Origin: Sphingomonadales bacterium | GTDB taxonomy: Bacteria; Pseudomonadota; Alphaproteobacteria; Sphingomonadales; Sphingomonadaceae | Assembly (NCBI GenBank): GCA_025356275.1 | Contig: JANXUK010000126.1 | Span: forward strand, 1 to 55,269 | Length of the DNA stretch: 55,269 nucleotides | Direction: 5' to 3' | In this document: piece after piece, positions 26,510 through 34,797 of the stretch | Position numbering within the stretch: position 1 is the first letter of the stretch | How the letters are laid out: each line of letters starts with the position of its first letter | Notes under the pieces: model-generated | Told to the model about the DNA's origin: nothing | The model's database searches: none | What the model saw: the letters and a program-made list of their open reading frames with translations, nothing else | Program-made: the position numbers and the translations under genes

Positions 26510-27163
26510 CTAAACCGGGATCGTCCATTTCACCCTGGTCTGATAGCTGCCGACCGTCGCAGCGCCGGTGCTGTCGCTGGCCGGCGTAAACACGCCGCGC
26601 CGCAGCATGTTGCGGCAGGTCGCCTCGTCCAGCCGCGCAAACCCGCTGCTCTGCGTGATCGCGCAGGACAGCGGCTTGCCATTGGCAGCGATGCTCAGCC
26701 GGACGCCGGTGACGCCCGCATTGCCCTCGCGCAAGTCCTGGGCCGGATAATCGTCGGTGGTCAGCCACATATGCGGATTGCCGCGCGGCATGGCCAGCTT
26801 GGGCGGCACCGACGGCAGGGTAGGCGTGATCGGCCCGGCATCGCTGCTGCCTGTAGCGCCTGGTGTCGGCCCGGTGGGAAAGGGATTGAGCGTCGGGAAC
26901 GGCATCGGTAGTGGATCAAGCGTTGGCAGCGCGGTCGGGAACGGATCGGGATGGGGCGGCTTGGTCGCTTGCGCGGGGGTCGGCGTCGGGCTCGGCGGGT
27001 CGAGCGGCACGTTTGGCGCGGTGAGTATGGGCGGCGGCGGTGCGACGCGGAACACTCCGGCCAGCCCGGCGATCAGGCCATATATCACCACGCCATGTAT
27101 CACCGCCACCGCACCGATAGTGGTGGCGCGGCCGCGCGGATTGGGATGGGTAGCATAGGTCAT
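26510..27163 (-). CDS. TonB-like energy-transducer protein
   Basis: The 217-aa product has one N-terminal TM helix (about 14-37), a long Pro-rich periplasmic spacer (about 42-130), and a C-terminal TonB-type domain with DDYPAQDLREGNAGVTGVRL, CAITQSSGFARLDEATC and RRGVFTPA. It should link inner-membrane proton flow to outer-membrane receptors. It is a paralogue of the protein at 31969-32622, sharing the DDYPA and VKWxIP blocks, but has no ExbB/ExbD genes beside it. AGGAG precedes the ATG. It is divergent from the MOSC gene, with a palindromic operator-like site between. Confidence 0.88.
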   Translation of the reverse strand: MTYATHPNPRGRATTIGAVAVIHGVVIYGLIAGLAGVFRVAPPPPILTAPNVPLDPPSPTPTPAQATKPPHPDPFPTALPTLDPLPMPFPTLNPFPTGPTPGATGSSDAGPITPTLPSVPPKLAMPRGNPHMWLTTDDYPAQDLREGNAGVTGVRLSIAANGKPLSCAITQSSGFARLDEATCRNMLRRGVFTPASDSTGAATVGSYQTRVKWTIPV

Positions 27164-27214
27164 AGCACCGCTCTCCTGTTGTCGCCCTGCCGTTTGCCGG
27201 CGGGTACGATCGTC

Positions 27215-27233
27215 TATAATGTGATAGTATCAC
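27215..27233 (+). promoter_or_regulatory. Putative -10 box and operator palindrome
   Basis: A perfect TATAAT (27215-27220) is followed at once by the perfect palindrome GTGATAGTATCAC (27221-27233), with TTTGCC/TTGCCG 15-16 bp upstream as a possible -35. It lies 51 bp before the TonB-like gene start (divergent) and 88 bp before the MOSC gene. A repressor binding here would block transcription toward the MOSC gene. Regulator unknown. Confidence 0.45.
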
Positions 27234-27320
27234 ATCACATGACGACGCCAAACGGAATCTTTCCGATACCAAGCGTGCGGCAAGGCTTGCGCAGCCCCCG
27301 TTCCCGACGCATCACAGCCC

Positions 27321-27977
27321 ATGGACAGCATTGGTTTTCAAGTGCTGGCGGTGCTCGCCGGCAAGGCCGTGCCGTTTCGCGGCGGTGATGAGCCCAGCGC
27401 AATCGCCAAGGCTCCTGTCGACGGCGCGGCCACCATTGGCCTGCTCGGACTGTTGGGCGATGAGCAGGCTGACCTCACCGTCCATGGCGGCCTCGACAAG
27501 GCCATCCACCACTACCCGCATGACCATTATGGCTGGTGGCAGGGGGCCATCGGCCCGCACCGGCTGTTGGCGGCACCCGGCGGTTTTGGCGAAAACATCG
27601 CGACGCTGGGCCTGACCGAGGAGAATGTGTGCCTCGGCGACCGCTACCGCCTAGGCACCGCATTGGTCGAGGTCAGCCAGGGGCGCCAGCCGTGCTGGAA
27701 GCTCGATCACCATTTCGCACGCCGCCGTATCACCGCCCGCGTGGTCGCCACGGGGCGCTGCGGCTGGTATTACCGCGTGATCGAAGGCGGCATGGTGGCG
27801 GCAGGCGAGCGGATGGTTCTGGTGGATCAGCCGCTGCCACAATGGAGCGTGGCGCGGATGTTCGCGCTGCTGATCAAGGGCGATGGCAGTGCTGATCCAG
27901 CCGCGCTGCGGGCGTTGACATCACAACCCCTACTTGCCGAGCCGTGGCGACGCCGTGCACGGGAACTGGGGCGCTAG
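27321..27977 (+). CDS. MOSC domain protein (YiiM-like)
   Basis: The 218-aa protein is a MOSC-domain protein of the YiiM type. It shows LTVHGGLDKAIHHYPHDHY, APGGFGENIATLGLTEENVCLGD and the conserved cysteine in VSQGRQPCWKLDHHF. MOSC proteins bind molybdenum cofactor through this cysteine. YiiM reduces N-hydroxylated bases such as 6-hydroxylaminopurine, so detoxification is plausible. The ATG is used as in relatives; no strong ribosome site. Its stop codon lies within the first arm of a palindromic repeat. Confidence 0.88.
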   Translation: MDSIGFQVLAVLAGKAVPFRGGDEPSAIAKAPVDGAATIGLLGLLGDEQADLTVHGGLDKAIHHYPHDHYGWWQGAIGPHRLLAAPGGFGENIATLGLTEENVCLGDRYRLGTALVEVSQGRQPCWKLDHHFARRRITARVVATGRCGWYYRVIEGGMVAAGERMVLVDQPLPQWSVARMFALLIKGDGSADPAALRALTSQPLLAEPWRRRARELGR

Positions 27978-28142
27978 TGGTCCGACTCTGACATTCGATA
28001 CCGCTTGAGGCCAAGTCGCGCTGGAATGTCAGAATCTTTTCAGGCCACTAGAAGATTTTGATTCTAGTGGATTTTGCGATTTTGACATTTGCAGACCCAT
28101 CCCAACCGCCAGGGGATGCAAATGTCAAAATCAATCCACTAG
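27974..28142. repeat. Paired palindromic intergenic elements
   Basis: Two adjacent inverted repeats share the terminal CTAGTGG/CCACTAG. The first has arms at 27974-27980 and 28045-28051 with an inner TGACATTC/GAATGTCA pair (27989-27996, 28024-28031). The second has arms 28064-28093 and 28117-28142, where ATTTTGACATTTGCA faces its complement. They lie between convergent MOSC and glpX genes and could end both transcripts. The common ends suggest a duplicated or nested mobile repeat. Confidence 0.88.
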
Positions 28143-28155
28143 GGTAGCGCCCCGA

Positions 28156-29133
28156 TCACACCTTGCGATGTTCCGCCTTGACCCAGCGTACCGTGTGCGA
28201 ACTGGCGCGCATCACCACGCTTTCGGTGGTCATCACCCCGTCCTTGCGCTTCTTCACGCCGGCCAGCAGCGAGCCATCGGTAACGCCCGTGGCGGCAAAG
28301 ATGCAATCGCCGCGCGCCAACTCCTCAAGATCGTAAATCTTCCCCAGGTCGGTGATGCCCCATTTGCGGGCGCGGGCCTTCTCGTCCTCGTTGCGGAACA
28401 CCAGCCGGCCCTTGAACTGCCCGCCGACACAGCGCAGCGCCGCCGCCGCCAGCACGCCCTCCGGCGCCCCGCCCGAGCCCATGTAGAGGTCGATCCCGGT
28501 ATCCTCATTGGTGGTGGCGATCACGCCGGCCACATCGCCATCGGGGATCAGCTGAATACCGCAGCCGATCGCGCGCAGCTCCGCGATAAGATCGGCGTGG
28601 CGTGGGCGATCCAGCACGCAGACGGTGATCTCACGCGGTTCGACGCCCTTGGCGGCGGCCACCGCCGCGACGTTCTGCGTCGCCGTTTTGGTGAGGTCGA
28701 TCACGCCCTTGGGATAGCCGGGGCCGACCGCCAGCTTGTCCATATAGACATCGGGCGCGTTGAGCAGGCAGCCTTCCTCGCCGATGGCCAGCACCGCCAG
28801 CGCATTGGGGCCGTTCTTGGCGGTGATGGTGGTGCCCTCCAGCGGGTCGAGCGCAATGTCGATGCGCGGGCCTTTGCCGATGGCCGAGCCGACCTTCTCG
28901 CCGATATAGAGCATCGGCGCCTCATCGCGCTCACCCTCCCCGATGACCACGGTGCCGTCCATGTAAAGTTCGTTCAGCGCGGTGCGCATGGCCGTGACCG
29001 CCGCCTGATCGGCCGCCTTTTCATCGCCGCGCCCGACCATCTTGGCCGCTGCCACCGCTGCCGCCTCGGTCACGCGGACCATTTCGAGGACGAGGACGCG
29101 GTCAAGAATGTGGCTGACGGGGGTGTCGGTCAT
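28156..29133 (-). CDS. glpX: Class II fructose-1,6-bisphosphatase GlpX
   Basis: The 325-aa gluconeogenic enzyme hydrolyses fructose 1,6-bisphosphate. Metal- and substrate-binding blocks are visible: GDEKAADQAAV, IGEGERDEAPMLYIGE, ALDPLEGTT, TATQNV, and GSGGAPEGVLAAAAL. Length matches the family. AAGGGAA precedes the ATG. It follows hom on the same strand at 135 bp, an association I know from other sphingomonads. Confidence 0.97.
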   Translation of the reverse strand: MTDTPVSHILDRVLVLEMVRVTEAAAVAAAKMVGRGDEKAADQAAVTAMRTALNELYMDGTVVIGEGERDEAPMLYIGEKVGSAIGKGPRIDIALDPLEGTTITAKNGPNALAVLAIGEEGCLLNAPDVYMDKLAVGPGYPKGVIDLTKTATQNVAAVAAAKGVEPREITVCVLDRPRHADLIAELRAIGCGIQLIPDGDVAGVIATTNEDTGIDLYMGSGGAPEGVLAAAALRCVGGQFKGRLVFRNEDEKARARKWGITDLGKIYDLEELARGDCIFAATGVTDGSLLAGVKKRKDGVMTTESVVMRASSHTVRWVKAEHRKV

Positions 29134-29268
29134 GGGGTTCCCTTGTTTTCAGGCTGCCAGCGAAGGCACTAGGTATGTGTAAGGCTCGGGCTTACCGGGA
29201 GGTTACCGGCTTGTCGAGCGGGGGGGATAATCGTGCCGCGTTACCGATTTCGGTCACTCCCCCAAAAA

Positions 29269-30639
29269 TCACTCCCCCAATATATGCATCACCAGCGGCG
29301 CCGCCGCCAGACTGGGCGAGCCTTCGAGCAGCTTCAGCGCGTGGGTCACCGCCGCCTCGGGGCCATCATGCGTGACCATCGCGACCAGAACGTCGGCTGC
29401 CTCGCCATCGGGGCCAGATTGGCCCTTTTGTATGAGGCTCTCGATCGAGACGCCGGCATCGCGCATTGCGGCGGTGATCTCGGCAAGCACGCCGGGGCGA
29501 TCCGCGACGATAAAGCGGATATAGGCCCGGCTGGTGCGGTGGCCCGAGGGGGCGGGTGGCATCGCGACCAGATCGGCGGCGGGCACCGAGAAGGCCATGT
29601 CCGCCTCGAAGCCGGCGTCCAGCCCGCGCGCGATGTCGATAAGGTCGGCGACCACTGCGCTGGCGGTGGGGCCATCGCCGGCGCCCGCGCCCTGAAACAG
29701 CAGCCGCCCGGAGAAATTGCCCTCGGCAACCACAGCATTCGTCGCGCCCTTCACATGCGCCAACGGATGCGCCAGCGGCACCAGATGCGGCTGCACCCGC
29801 TGAAACAGCGATACGTCTCCGTCGCAATCCGCCCCGTCACACTCCGCCCCGTCACACTCCGCCATGGCGATCAGCCGGATGACATAGCCCAGCGCGGCGG
29901 CCTGCGCGATGTCAGCGGCCAGGATGCGCGATATGCCGGCAGTCTCGACCGAGGCGAAATCGGGCGCCGCGCCGAACGCTATGGCCGAAAGGATCGCCAG
30001 CTTGTGCGCCGCATCGGTGCCCTCAATGTCGAAGGCCGGGTCGGCCTCGGCAAAGCCGCGCGCCTGCGCCTCGGCCAGCACATCGGTGAAATCGCGGCCC
30101 GTCTCCTCCATCGCCGAGAGGATGAAATTGCAGGTGCCGTTGAGGATACCGTATACCCGGGCCAGCGCATTGGCCGCTGCTCCCTCGCGAAGCCCCTTGA
30201 TCACCGGCACGCCGCCCGCCACCGCCGCCTCGAAGCGCAGCGGCACGCCCGCCGCCTCGGCCAAAGCGGCGAGTTCGCGGCCGTGGTGGGCGATCATCGC
30301 CTTATTGGCGGTGACCAGGCCCTTGCCGCCGGCGATGGCCTTGCGTGCCAGCGTCAACGCCGGGCCATCCGCCCCGCCGACCAGCTCGACGACGATATCG
30401 ACATCGGCGCGGGCCGTCATCGCGGTGATGTCATCCTCCCACGCATAGGCCGACAGATCGATGCCGCGATCCTTGGCGCGGTCGCGCGCGCCGATCGCGG
30501 TGATCACAAGCCTGCGCCCGGCGCGGCGCGCGATCAGCAGCGCATTGGTCTCGATCAGGCGAATGACCCCCGCCCCCACGGTGCCCAGCCCGGCAAGCGC
30601 AATTCTGAGCGGGGGTTTGGGTTCGAATTTCTGGTTCAT
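29269..30639 (-). CDS. hom: Homoserine dehydrogenase
   Basis: The 456-aa enzyme reduces aspartate semialdehyde to homoserine (threonine/methionine pathway). It has the N-terminal Rossmann GLGTVGAGVI, VTANKAM, the catalytic core AVAGGVPVIKGLREG, GILNGTCNFIL and GFAEADPAFDIEGTDAAHKL, and a C-terminal ACT domain (about 360-440, RFIVADRPGVLAEI) for feedback control by threonine. An unusual run ECDGAECDGADCDG at about 263-276 comes from a 15-bp tandem repeat and is not part of the conserved fold. Confidence 0.96.
   Translation of the reverse strand: MNQKFEPKPPLRIALAGLGTVGAGVIRLIETNALLIARRAGRRLVITAIGARDRAKDRGIDLSAYAWEDDITAMTARADVDIVVELVGGADGPALTLARKAIAGGKGLVTANKAMIAHHGRELAALAEAAGVPLRFEAAVAGGVPVIKGLREGAAANALARVYGILNGTCNFILSAMEETGRDFTDVLAEAQARGFAEADPAFDIEGTDAAHKLAILSAIAFGAAPDFASVETAGISRILAADIAQAAALGYVIRLIAMAECDGAECDGADCDGDVSLFQRVQPHLVPLAHPLAHVKGATNAVVAEGNFSGRLLFQGAGAGDGPTASAVVADLIDIARGLDAGFEADMAFSVPAADLVAMPPAPSGHRTSRAYIRFIVADRPGVLAEITAAMRDAGVSIESLIQKGQSGPDGEAADVLVAMVTHDGPEAAVTHALKLLEGSPSLAAAPLVMHILGE
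29821..29863. repeat. 15-bp tandem repeat within hom
   Basis: Nearly three units of a 15-bp sequence (GTCACACTCCGCCCC on the plus strand, first unit diverged) lie in frame in hom and encode the repeated CysAspGlyAlaGlu run. Each unit is five codons, so copy-number change would keep the frame. Confidence 0.88.
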
Positions 30640-30726
30640 TGGATCGCCTTTCGGCGGTGGGCCCTAGAGGGTTTTTAGGGCGGGGGGAAACTTCGTTTTG
30701 GCGTTGGCGAAGCGCGGCGCGATTTT

Positions 30727-31605
30727 TCAGTGCCGGTGCCGTCCGCATGGCCCCAGCTGCGCCAGCACCAGCCGATAATCCGCTTCCGCCGCCGCGCGGT
30801 CATTCCCGCTGGCCGAGACGTTGCTGGTTTCGGGCAGCACAGGCGGCAGAAAGCAAGCCAGCCGATACCACGCCAGCGTATCCCGGGCCGGCGGCAGCCC
30901 GCTGGGGTCGACCACTTCGGAGAAGGATGCACTCCACACCGATGGCCGCCCCGCATGATGCTCGACCGAGATCGAGGCCGGGGTGCCGCTGGCGGTGGCG
31001 AGGAAGATTTGCGTCTCGCCTTCGCCCGCCAGGGTTCCGGGTACATAGATCGCCTCGCGCACCGCGCTGATGCTGCCGGGCGCGTCGGGCGCGGCGATGG
31101 CTGCGATCATGGCCTTGGCGCGCGCCTCCAGCGAGGCATCGAGCAGCAGCTGCGCGTCGGCGGCGACCAACTGGATCGCGCCGGTTCCATCCACATGGCG
31201 CGCGAACAACAGCACCAGCTGTTTTTTCAGCATCGGCGGCTTGCCCCTGGCATCGAGTGGAACGTCGGCGAGGTATTTGATCGCGCCGTCCGGGGCGGCC
31301 CCGCGCAGCGCGTCCTGCGGCAGCGCCTGTATATACAGTCGCGCCCAGCCCTCCCGGACATTGCCGGCGCGTGCCGGTTCAAGCCGGGCGACCGACCGAA
31401 TCTGCGCGATCAGGATCAGCGGTGCCGATTCGGTGAGGTCTGCCAGATCGGCGAATCCAGGGGCCTGCGCCGTCGCTGCAGAGGTTGCGGGCGCTTTGTC
31501 GTCCCGATTCGGGACATCGGCGGGCGCACCGGCCAGCGCCGGGCCCGCCGCCAGTGCGGTCGCCAGCAAAATGACGATTCGCCGCAGGAGTTTGCCGGTT
31601 CGCAT
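30727..31605 (-). CDS. Conserved exported protein of unknown function
   Basis: The 292-aa product starts with a signal peptide (basic MRTGKLLRR, then a hydrophobic core to about residue 26, ALA-G cleavage). The mature part has mixed alpha/beta character with segments such as LILIAQIRSVARLEP, MLKKQLVLLFARH and VWSASFSEVVDPSGLPP, and conserved-looking Cys near the end (LACFLPP, GPCGRHRH). I recall similar exported proteins in sphingomonads but no assigned role. It lies upstream of hom on the same strand (87 bp). Confidence 0.7.
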   Translation of the reverse strand: MRTGKLLRRIVILLATALAAGPALAGAPADVPNRDDKAPATSAATAQAPGFADLADLTESAPLILIAQIRSVARLEPARAGNVREGWARLYIQALPQDALRGAAPDGAIKYLADVPLDARGKPPMLKKQLVLLFARHVDGTGAIQLVAADAQLLLDASLEARAKAMIAAIAAPDAPGSISAVREAIYVPGTLAGEGETQIFLATASGTPASISVEHHAGRPSVWSASFSEVVDPSGLPPARDTLAWYRLACFLPPVLPETSNVSASGNDRAAAEADYRLVLAQLGPCGRHRH

Positions 31606-31968
31606 AGCTATTCAACTTCACCTTGAAAATCGGTGGCTTGGCGCAAATGAGCCCCTTGCCCTGTCGCCAGCATACACAATTCACCGTAAAACGGGTGAAT
31701 CGCCTTGTTCCGCCGTTTTGCGCCGATAAACCGTTGCACGACGGCAACATCACAGTTAAGCATCGTGAATACCGGAGCCTACGACGGCGCGGTCGTTGAT
31801 GGTTCTGCAAGGCCGCACCAGCCCCCCAGGGGTCGGGCGGCGCCCGGGTTACCGGGGCGGGTTGGAAGTTTGGGATTTGGTCTTGTCTGGGGTCTTATGA
31901 CTCTGTTCAGGGAATGCTTGTGAATCCCTTTCGGGGGGTTCCGGGCCCATATGGAGTTATGCGTCTGA
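31606..31968. other. 363-bp gap upstream of tonB, no gene seen
   Basis: No convincing reading frame is present on either strand. It should hold the promoters for the divergent exported-protein gene and tonB. A small inverted repeat TTCACC-N8-GGTGAA lies at 31681-31700. No Fur-type 19-bp box was recognised. Confidence 0.5.
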
Positions 31969-32622
31969 ATGGCTTACGCTGACCAGCAGATGAGCGGTAA
32001 CCGCGTTACCGCACTTATCATCGTTGTCATTATTCATGTTGTGCTTGGCTATGCCCTGGTGACGGGCCTTGCCTATTCGGCGTTTCAGCAGGTTGCCAAG
32101 AAGCTGACCACCGTCGAAATCAAGAAGGACGACCCCAAGAAGCCGCCACCACCGCCGCCGCCCAAGAGCGCGCCGCCGCCGCCGATTGTCGCGCCGCCGC
32201 CGCCGATCAATATCGCGCCGGCGCCGCCGATGATCCAGACCGTGGCCGCGCCGCCTCCCTATGTGCCGCCGGCACCCGTTCTGGCCGCGCCGACCGCGCC
32301 GCCGGCCCCGCGTTTCACCGCCAAGGGCGCGGTTCCGCGCAACTCGCCGGCGTCGTGGGCTACGACCGACGATTATCCGGCGCGCGCTCTTCGCGAACAA
32401 CGCGCCGGGACCACCGGGTTCCATCTGACTATCGGATCCGATGGGCGGGTTACCGGCTGCGAGATCACCGCGTCCAGCGGCAGCCCGGACCTTGACGATG
32501 CGGCGTGCAAATTCACCACCAGTCGTGCGCGGTTTACCCCGGCGACCGATGGCGATGGCAGGCCGACCACCGGCACCTTCTCCAGCCGGGTGAAGTGGGT
32601 TATTCCCAAGGACGAAGAGTAA
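31969..32622 (+). CDS. tonB: Energy transducer TonB
   Basis: The 217-aa protein has an N-terminal TM helix (about 13-38), a Pro/Lys-rich spacer (KKPPPPPPPKSAPPPP and onward, about 58-110) that spans the periplasm, and a C-terminal TonB domain (DDYPARALREQRAGTTGFHL, CEITASSGSPDLDDAAC, SSRVKWVIP). It transmits proton-motive force from ExbB/ExbD to outer-membrane receptors. It heads the tonB-exbB-exbD-exbD cluster; 97 bp separate it from exbB. Confidence 0.94.
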   Translation: MAYADQQMSGNRVTALIIVVIIHVVLGYALVTGLAYSAFQQVAKKLTTVEIKKDDPKKPPPPPPPKSAPPPPIVAPPPPINIAPAPPMIQTVAAPPPYVPPAPVLAAPTAPPAPRFTAKGAVPRNSPASWATTDDYPARALREQRAGTTGFHLTIGSDGRVTGCEITASSGSPDLDDAACKFTTSRARFTPATDGDGRPTTGTFSSRVKWVIPKDEE

Positions 32623-32719
32623 GTTTCGCCGAAAATATTCAACCGGGCCCCTCGCATGAATTGACAGACATCCTGCCGATCGCCCGCCGCCAACCAATGT
32701 GATTTGAGAGGACTACCAA

Positions 32720-33487
32720 ATGGTTTTTGAAATTCTTGCCGCCGCAGACAATGCTGCCCCGCAGAACAAGTTCGGCTTCATGGAAGCGCTCCAGGCGGGC
32801 GGCTTTATTTCGTGGTCGGTGGTGACCATCCTGGCGATCATGTCGTTCGGATCGTTCTTCATCCTGTTCACCAAATGGTGGGACCAGTCGAAGATCATGA
32901 AGCAGGCCGGCATGCTGAACACCTCATTCTGGCGCGCGCCCACCCTGCGCGAAGGCGCCACCAAGCTCGACAAGGACGGCGCCTGGCGCCAGATGGTCGA
33001 CGATGTGACCACCGCCGAGGACCAGCACAGCAAGATGGCCAACGCCATGGAAGCGCATGACTGGCTGAACGGTTCGCTGTCGCGTTCGGAGGCCTATATC
33101 AACGCACGGCTGGCGGCTGGTCTGCCGTTCCTGGCAACGGTCGGCGCAACTTCGCCGTTCATCGGCCTGTTCGGTACGGTGGTCGGCATCTATCGCGCGC
33201 TGATCGCGATCGGTCTGGCCGGTTCGGCCTCGATCGACAAGGTCGCGGGTCCGGTGGGTGAGGCGCTGATCATGACTGCGCTGGGTCTGCTGGTCGCGGT
33301 TCCTGCCGTGCTGGCCTACAACTTCCTGCAGGCACGCAACAAGCGGATCGCCGAGTCGCTGGCGGCGTTCTCGACCGACCTGCTGGCCAACATCAATTCG
33401 AACGGTGCGATCAAGCCGAAGGTTATGACCGCTCCGGTTCGCGCTGCTGCGCCAGTCGCTCCCAAGCCCACCCCTCCCAAGATGTAA
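32720..33487 (+). CDS. exbB: ExbB/TolQ-type proton channel
   Basis: The 255-aa MotA/TolQ/ExbB-family protein has a TM near 31-51 and two more in the C-terminal half, with the family signature LPFLATVGATSPFIGLFGTVVGIYRALIAIG and GPVGEALIMTALGLLVAVPAVLAYN. It forms the pentameric channel of the Ton complex. The C-terminus has an Ala/Pro/Lys-rich tail. GAGAGGA precedes the start. Followed by exbD1 after 141 bp. Confidence 0.95.
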   Translation: MVFEILAAADNAAPQNKFGFMEALQAGGFISWSVVTILAIMSFGSFFILFTKWWDQSKIMKQAGMLNTSFWRAPTLREGATKLDKDGAWRQMVDDVTTAEDQHSKMANAMEAHDWLNGSLSRSEAYINARLAAGLPFLATVGATSPFIGLFGTVVGIYRALIAIGLAGSASIDKVAGPVGEALIMTALGLLVAVPAVLAYNFLQARNKRIAESLAAFSTDLLANINSNGAIKPKVMTAPVRAAAPVAPKPTPPKM

Positions 33488-33628
33488 TCACCGCTGGGCG
33501 CTGCCCCGAGAGCCTCGGCTCTGGGTGCGGCGCTCGCGTGGGGATGGGGGGTGCGGCACGCTGCCACCCCCAGTCCCGGTCTCCATTGCATGTTCCCGTT
33601 GGCGGGCATGCAAGCATAGGATGATACA

Positions 33629-34165
33629 ATGGCAATTTCGACAGGCGGCGCGGGCGGTGAGGAACGTCCGATGTCGGATATCAACACCACTCCGCTGGTC
33701 GACGTGATGCTGGTGCTGCTGATCATCTTCCTGATCGCGGTCCCGGTTGCGATCCAGCAGATCCAGAAGCTCAAGATCCCGATCATGGAATCGATCGAAT
33801 CGAAGGACAAGGTCGAGAACCTGCTCCTGACGGTCAGCACTTCGGACGAGGGCGGGCGCAGCGCCGGTGATCCGGGCTTCACCGGTGCTTCGCGCGGCGG
33901 CGAATGCCGGGTGTATTTCAACAATATCACCCCGGTCACATCGGACGAACTGCGCGACATGGCGTTCAAGCGGCTCGATCAGATCGTCAAGCGCGAGGGC
34001 GGTGCCGAGGCATTGCGCGCCAACCCCGAAAAGGTGCCGCAGGTCCATATTCGCGGCGACGTGAATGCGCCGTGGCGCTGCATTGCGGGCGCGATCTACA
34101 ATGTGCAGATCTCGGGCTATCCGACTGTCGGCTTCATCACCAACAAGGTCGACCCGAACGGTTAG
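33629..34165 (+). CDS. exbD: ExbD-type biopolymer transporter (first copy)
   Basis: The 178-aa protein has the ExbD hallmark MSDINTTPLVDVMLVLLIIFLIAVP, with the proton-carrying Asp at the start of the single TM helix, and a periplasmic domain. That domain carries an insert with ECRVYFNN and PWRCIAGAIYNV (two cysteines that could form a disulfide) that the second copy lacks. The two ExbD proteins may form a heterodimer in the channel. Confidence 0.95.
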   Translation: MAISTGGAGGEERPMSDINTTPLVDVMLVLLIIFLIAVPVAIQQIQKLKIPIMESIESKDKVENLLLTVSTSDEGGRSAGDPGFTGASRGGECRVYFNNITPVTSDELRDMAFKRLDQIVKREGGAEALRANPEKVPQVHIRGDVNAPWRCIAGAIYNVQISGYPTVGFITNKVDPNG

Positions 34166-34253
34166 TTCTTGGCGGCTAATTTCTGGCGGCAATTTCGGCG
34201 GTTGATCTGGGCAACGCCCTGGGCGCTGCGGTTTGAATTTAAGGAGTATTCCC

Positions 34254-34715
34254 ATGGCAATGTCAGGCGGCAAGGACGATGGCTCGCCGATGATGGAGAT
34301 GAACACGACGCCGTTGATCGACGTCATGCTCGTTCTGCTCATCATGTTCATTATCACCATCCCGGTGGCGACCCATTCGCTGAATATCGATCTGCCAAGC
34401 CCGCAGCCGACGCCGCCGAAGGATATCGTCAAGCCGACCAAGAACAAGGTCAGCATCACACCTGACAATCAGATCCAGTGGAATGGTAATGTCGTGACTG
34501 ACGGGCAGCTGGTGACTCTGCTGCAACAGGACGCGGCGACCAACCCCGAGCCTGAGCTGCAGTATCAACCCGATGCGCAGGCGGCCTATGACCTTTCGGT
34601 GCATGTGCTGAACATCATCAAGGGTTCGGGCGTGACCAAGTTCGGCTTTGTCGGCAATGAGCAATTTGTGACGTTTGGCCGGGCCTCGAATTCGAGGTCG
34701 CCAAACGCGAACTGA
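34254..34715 (+). CDS. exbD: ExbD-type biopolymer transporter (second copy)
   Basis: The 153-aa protein repeats the hallmark MEMNTTPLIDVMLVLLIMFIITIPV followed by a periplasmic domain (SITPDNQIQWNGNVV, YDLSVHVLNIIKGSGVTKFGFVGNEQF). The start at 34254 has a perfect AAGGAG at 7 nt. Tandem ExbD genes after ExbB are common in sphingomonads and other bacteria with many TonB receptors. A terminator follows 20 bp after the stop. Confidence 0.95.
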   Translation: MAMSGGKDDGSPMMEMNTTPLIDVMLVLLIMFIITIPVATHSLNIDLPSPQPTPPKDIVKPTKNKVSITPDNQIQWNGNVVTDGQLVTLLQQDAATNPEPELQYQPDAQAAYDLSVHVLNIIKGSGVTKFGFVGNEQFVTFGRASNSRSPNAN

Positions 34716-34734
34716 TCAATGCGGAATTGGTGAG

Positions 34735-34765
34735 GGGGGCCGGGCAATCGGCCCCCTATTTCATG
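34735..34765. terminator. Bidirectional-looking intrinsic terminator
   Basis: Stem GGGGGCC / GGCCCCC (34735-34741, 34750-34756), 8-base loop, then TATTTCAT. It ends the exbD2 transcript and faces the helicase stop at 34798 from the other side. Confidence 0.75.
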
Positions 34766-34797
34766 TGCGCTACCCGCGCCCAATTACGCGCGCCCAA

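Noticed and set aside
29233-30678. 481-codon plus-strand frame opposite hom
   Set aside because: Antisense shadow; hom itself shows complete catalytic and ACT domains.
31705-31923. 72-codon frame upstream of tonB
   Set aside because: No ribosome site, no family resemblance, biased composition; more likely leader or promoter DNA.
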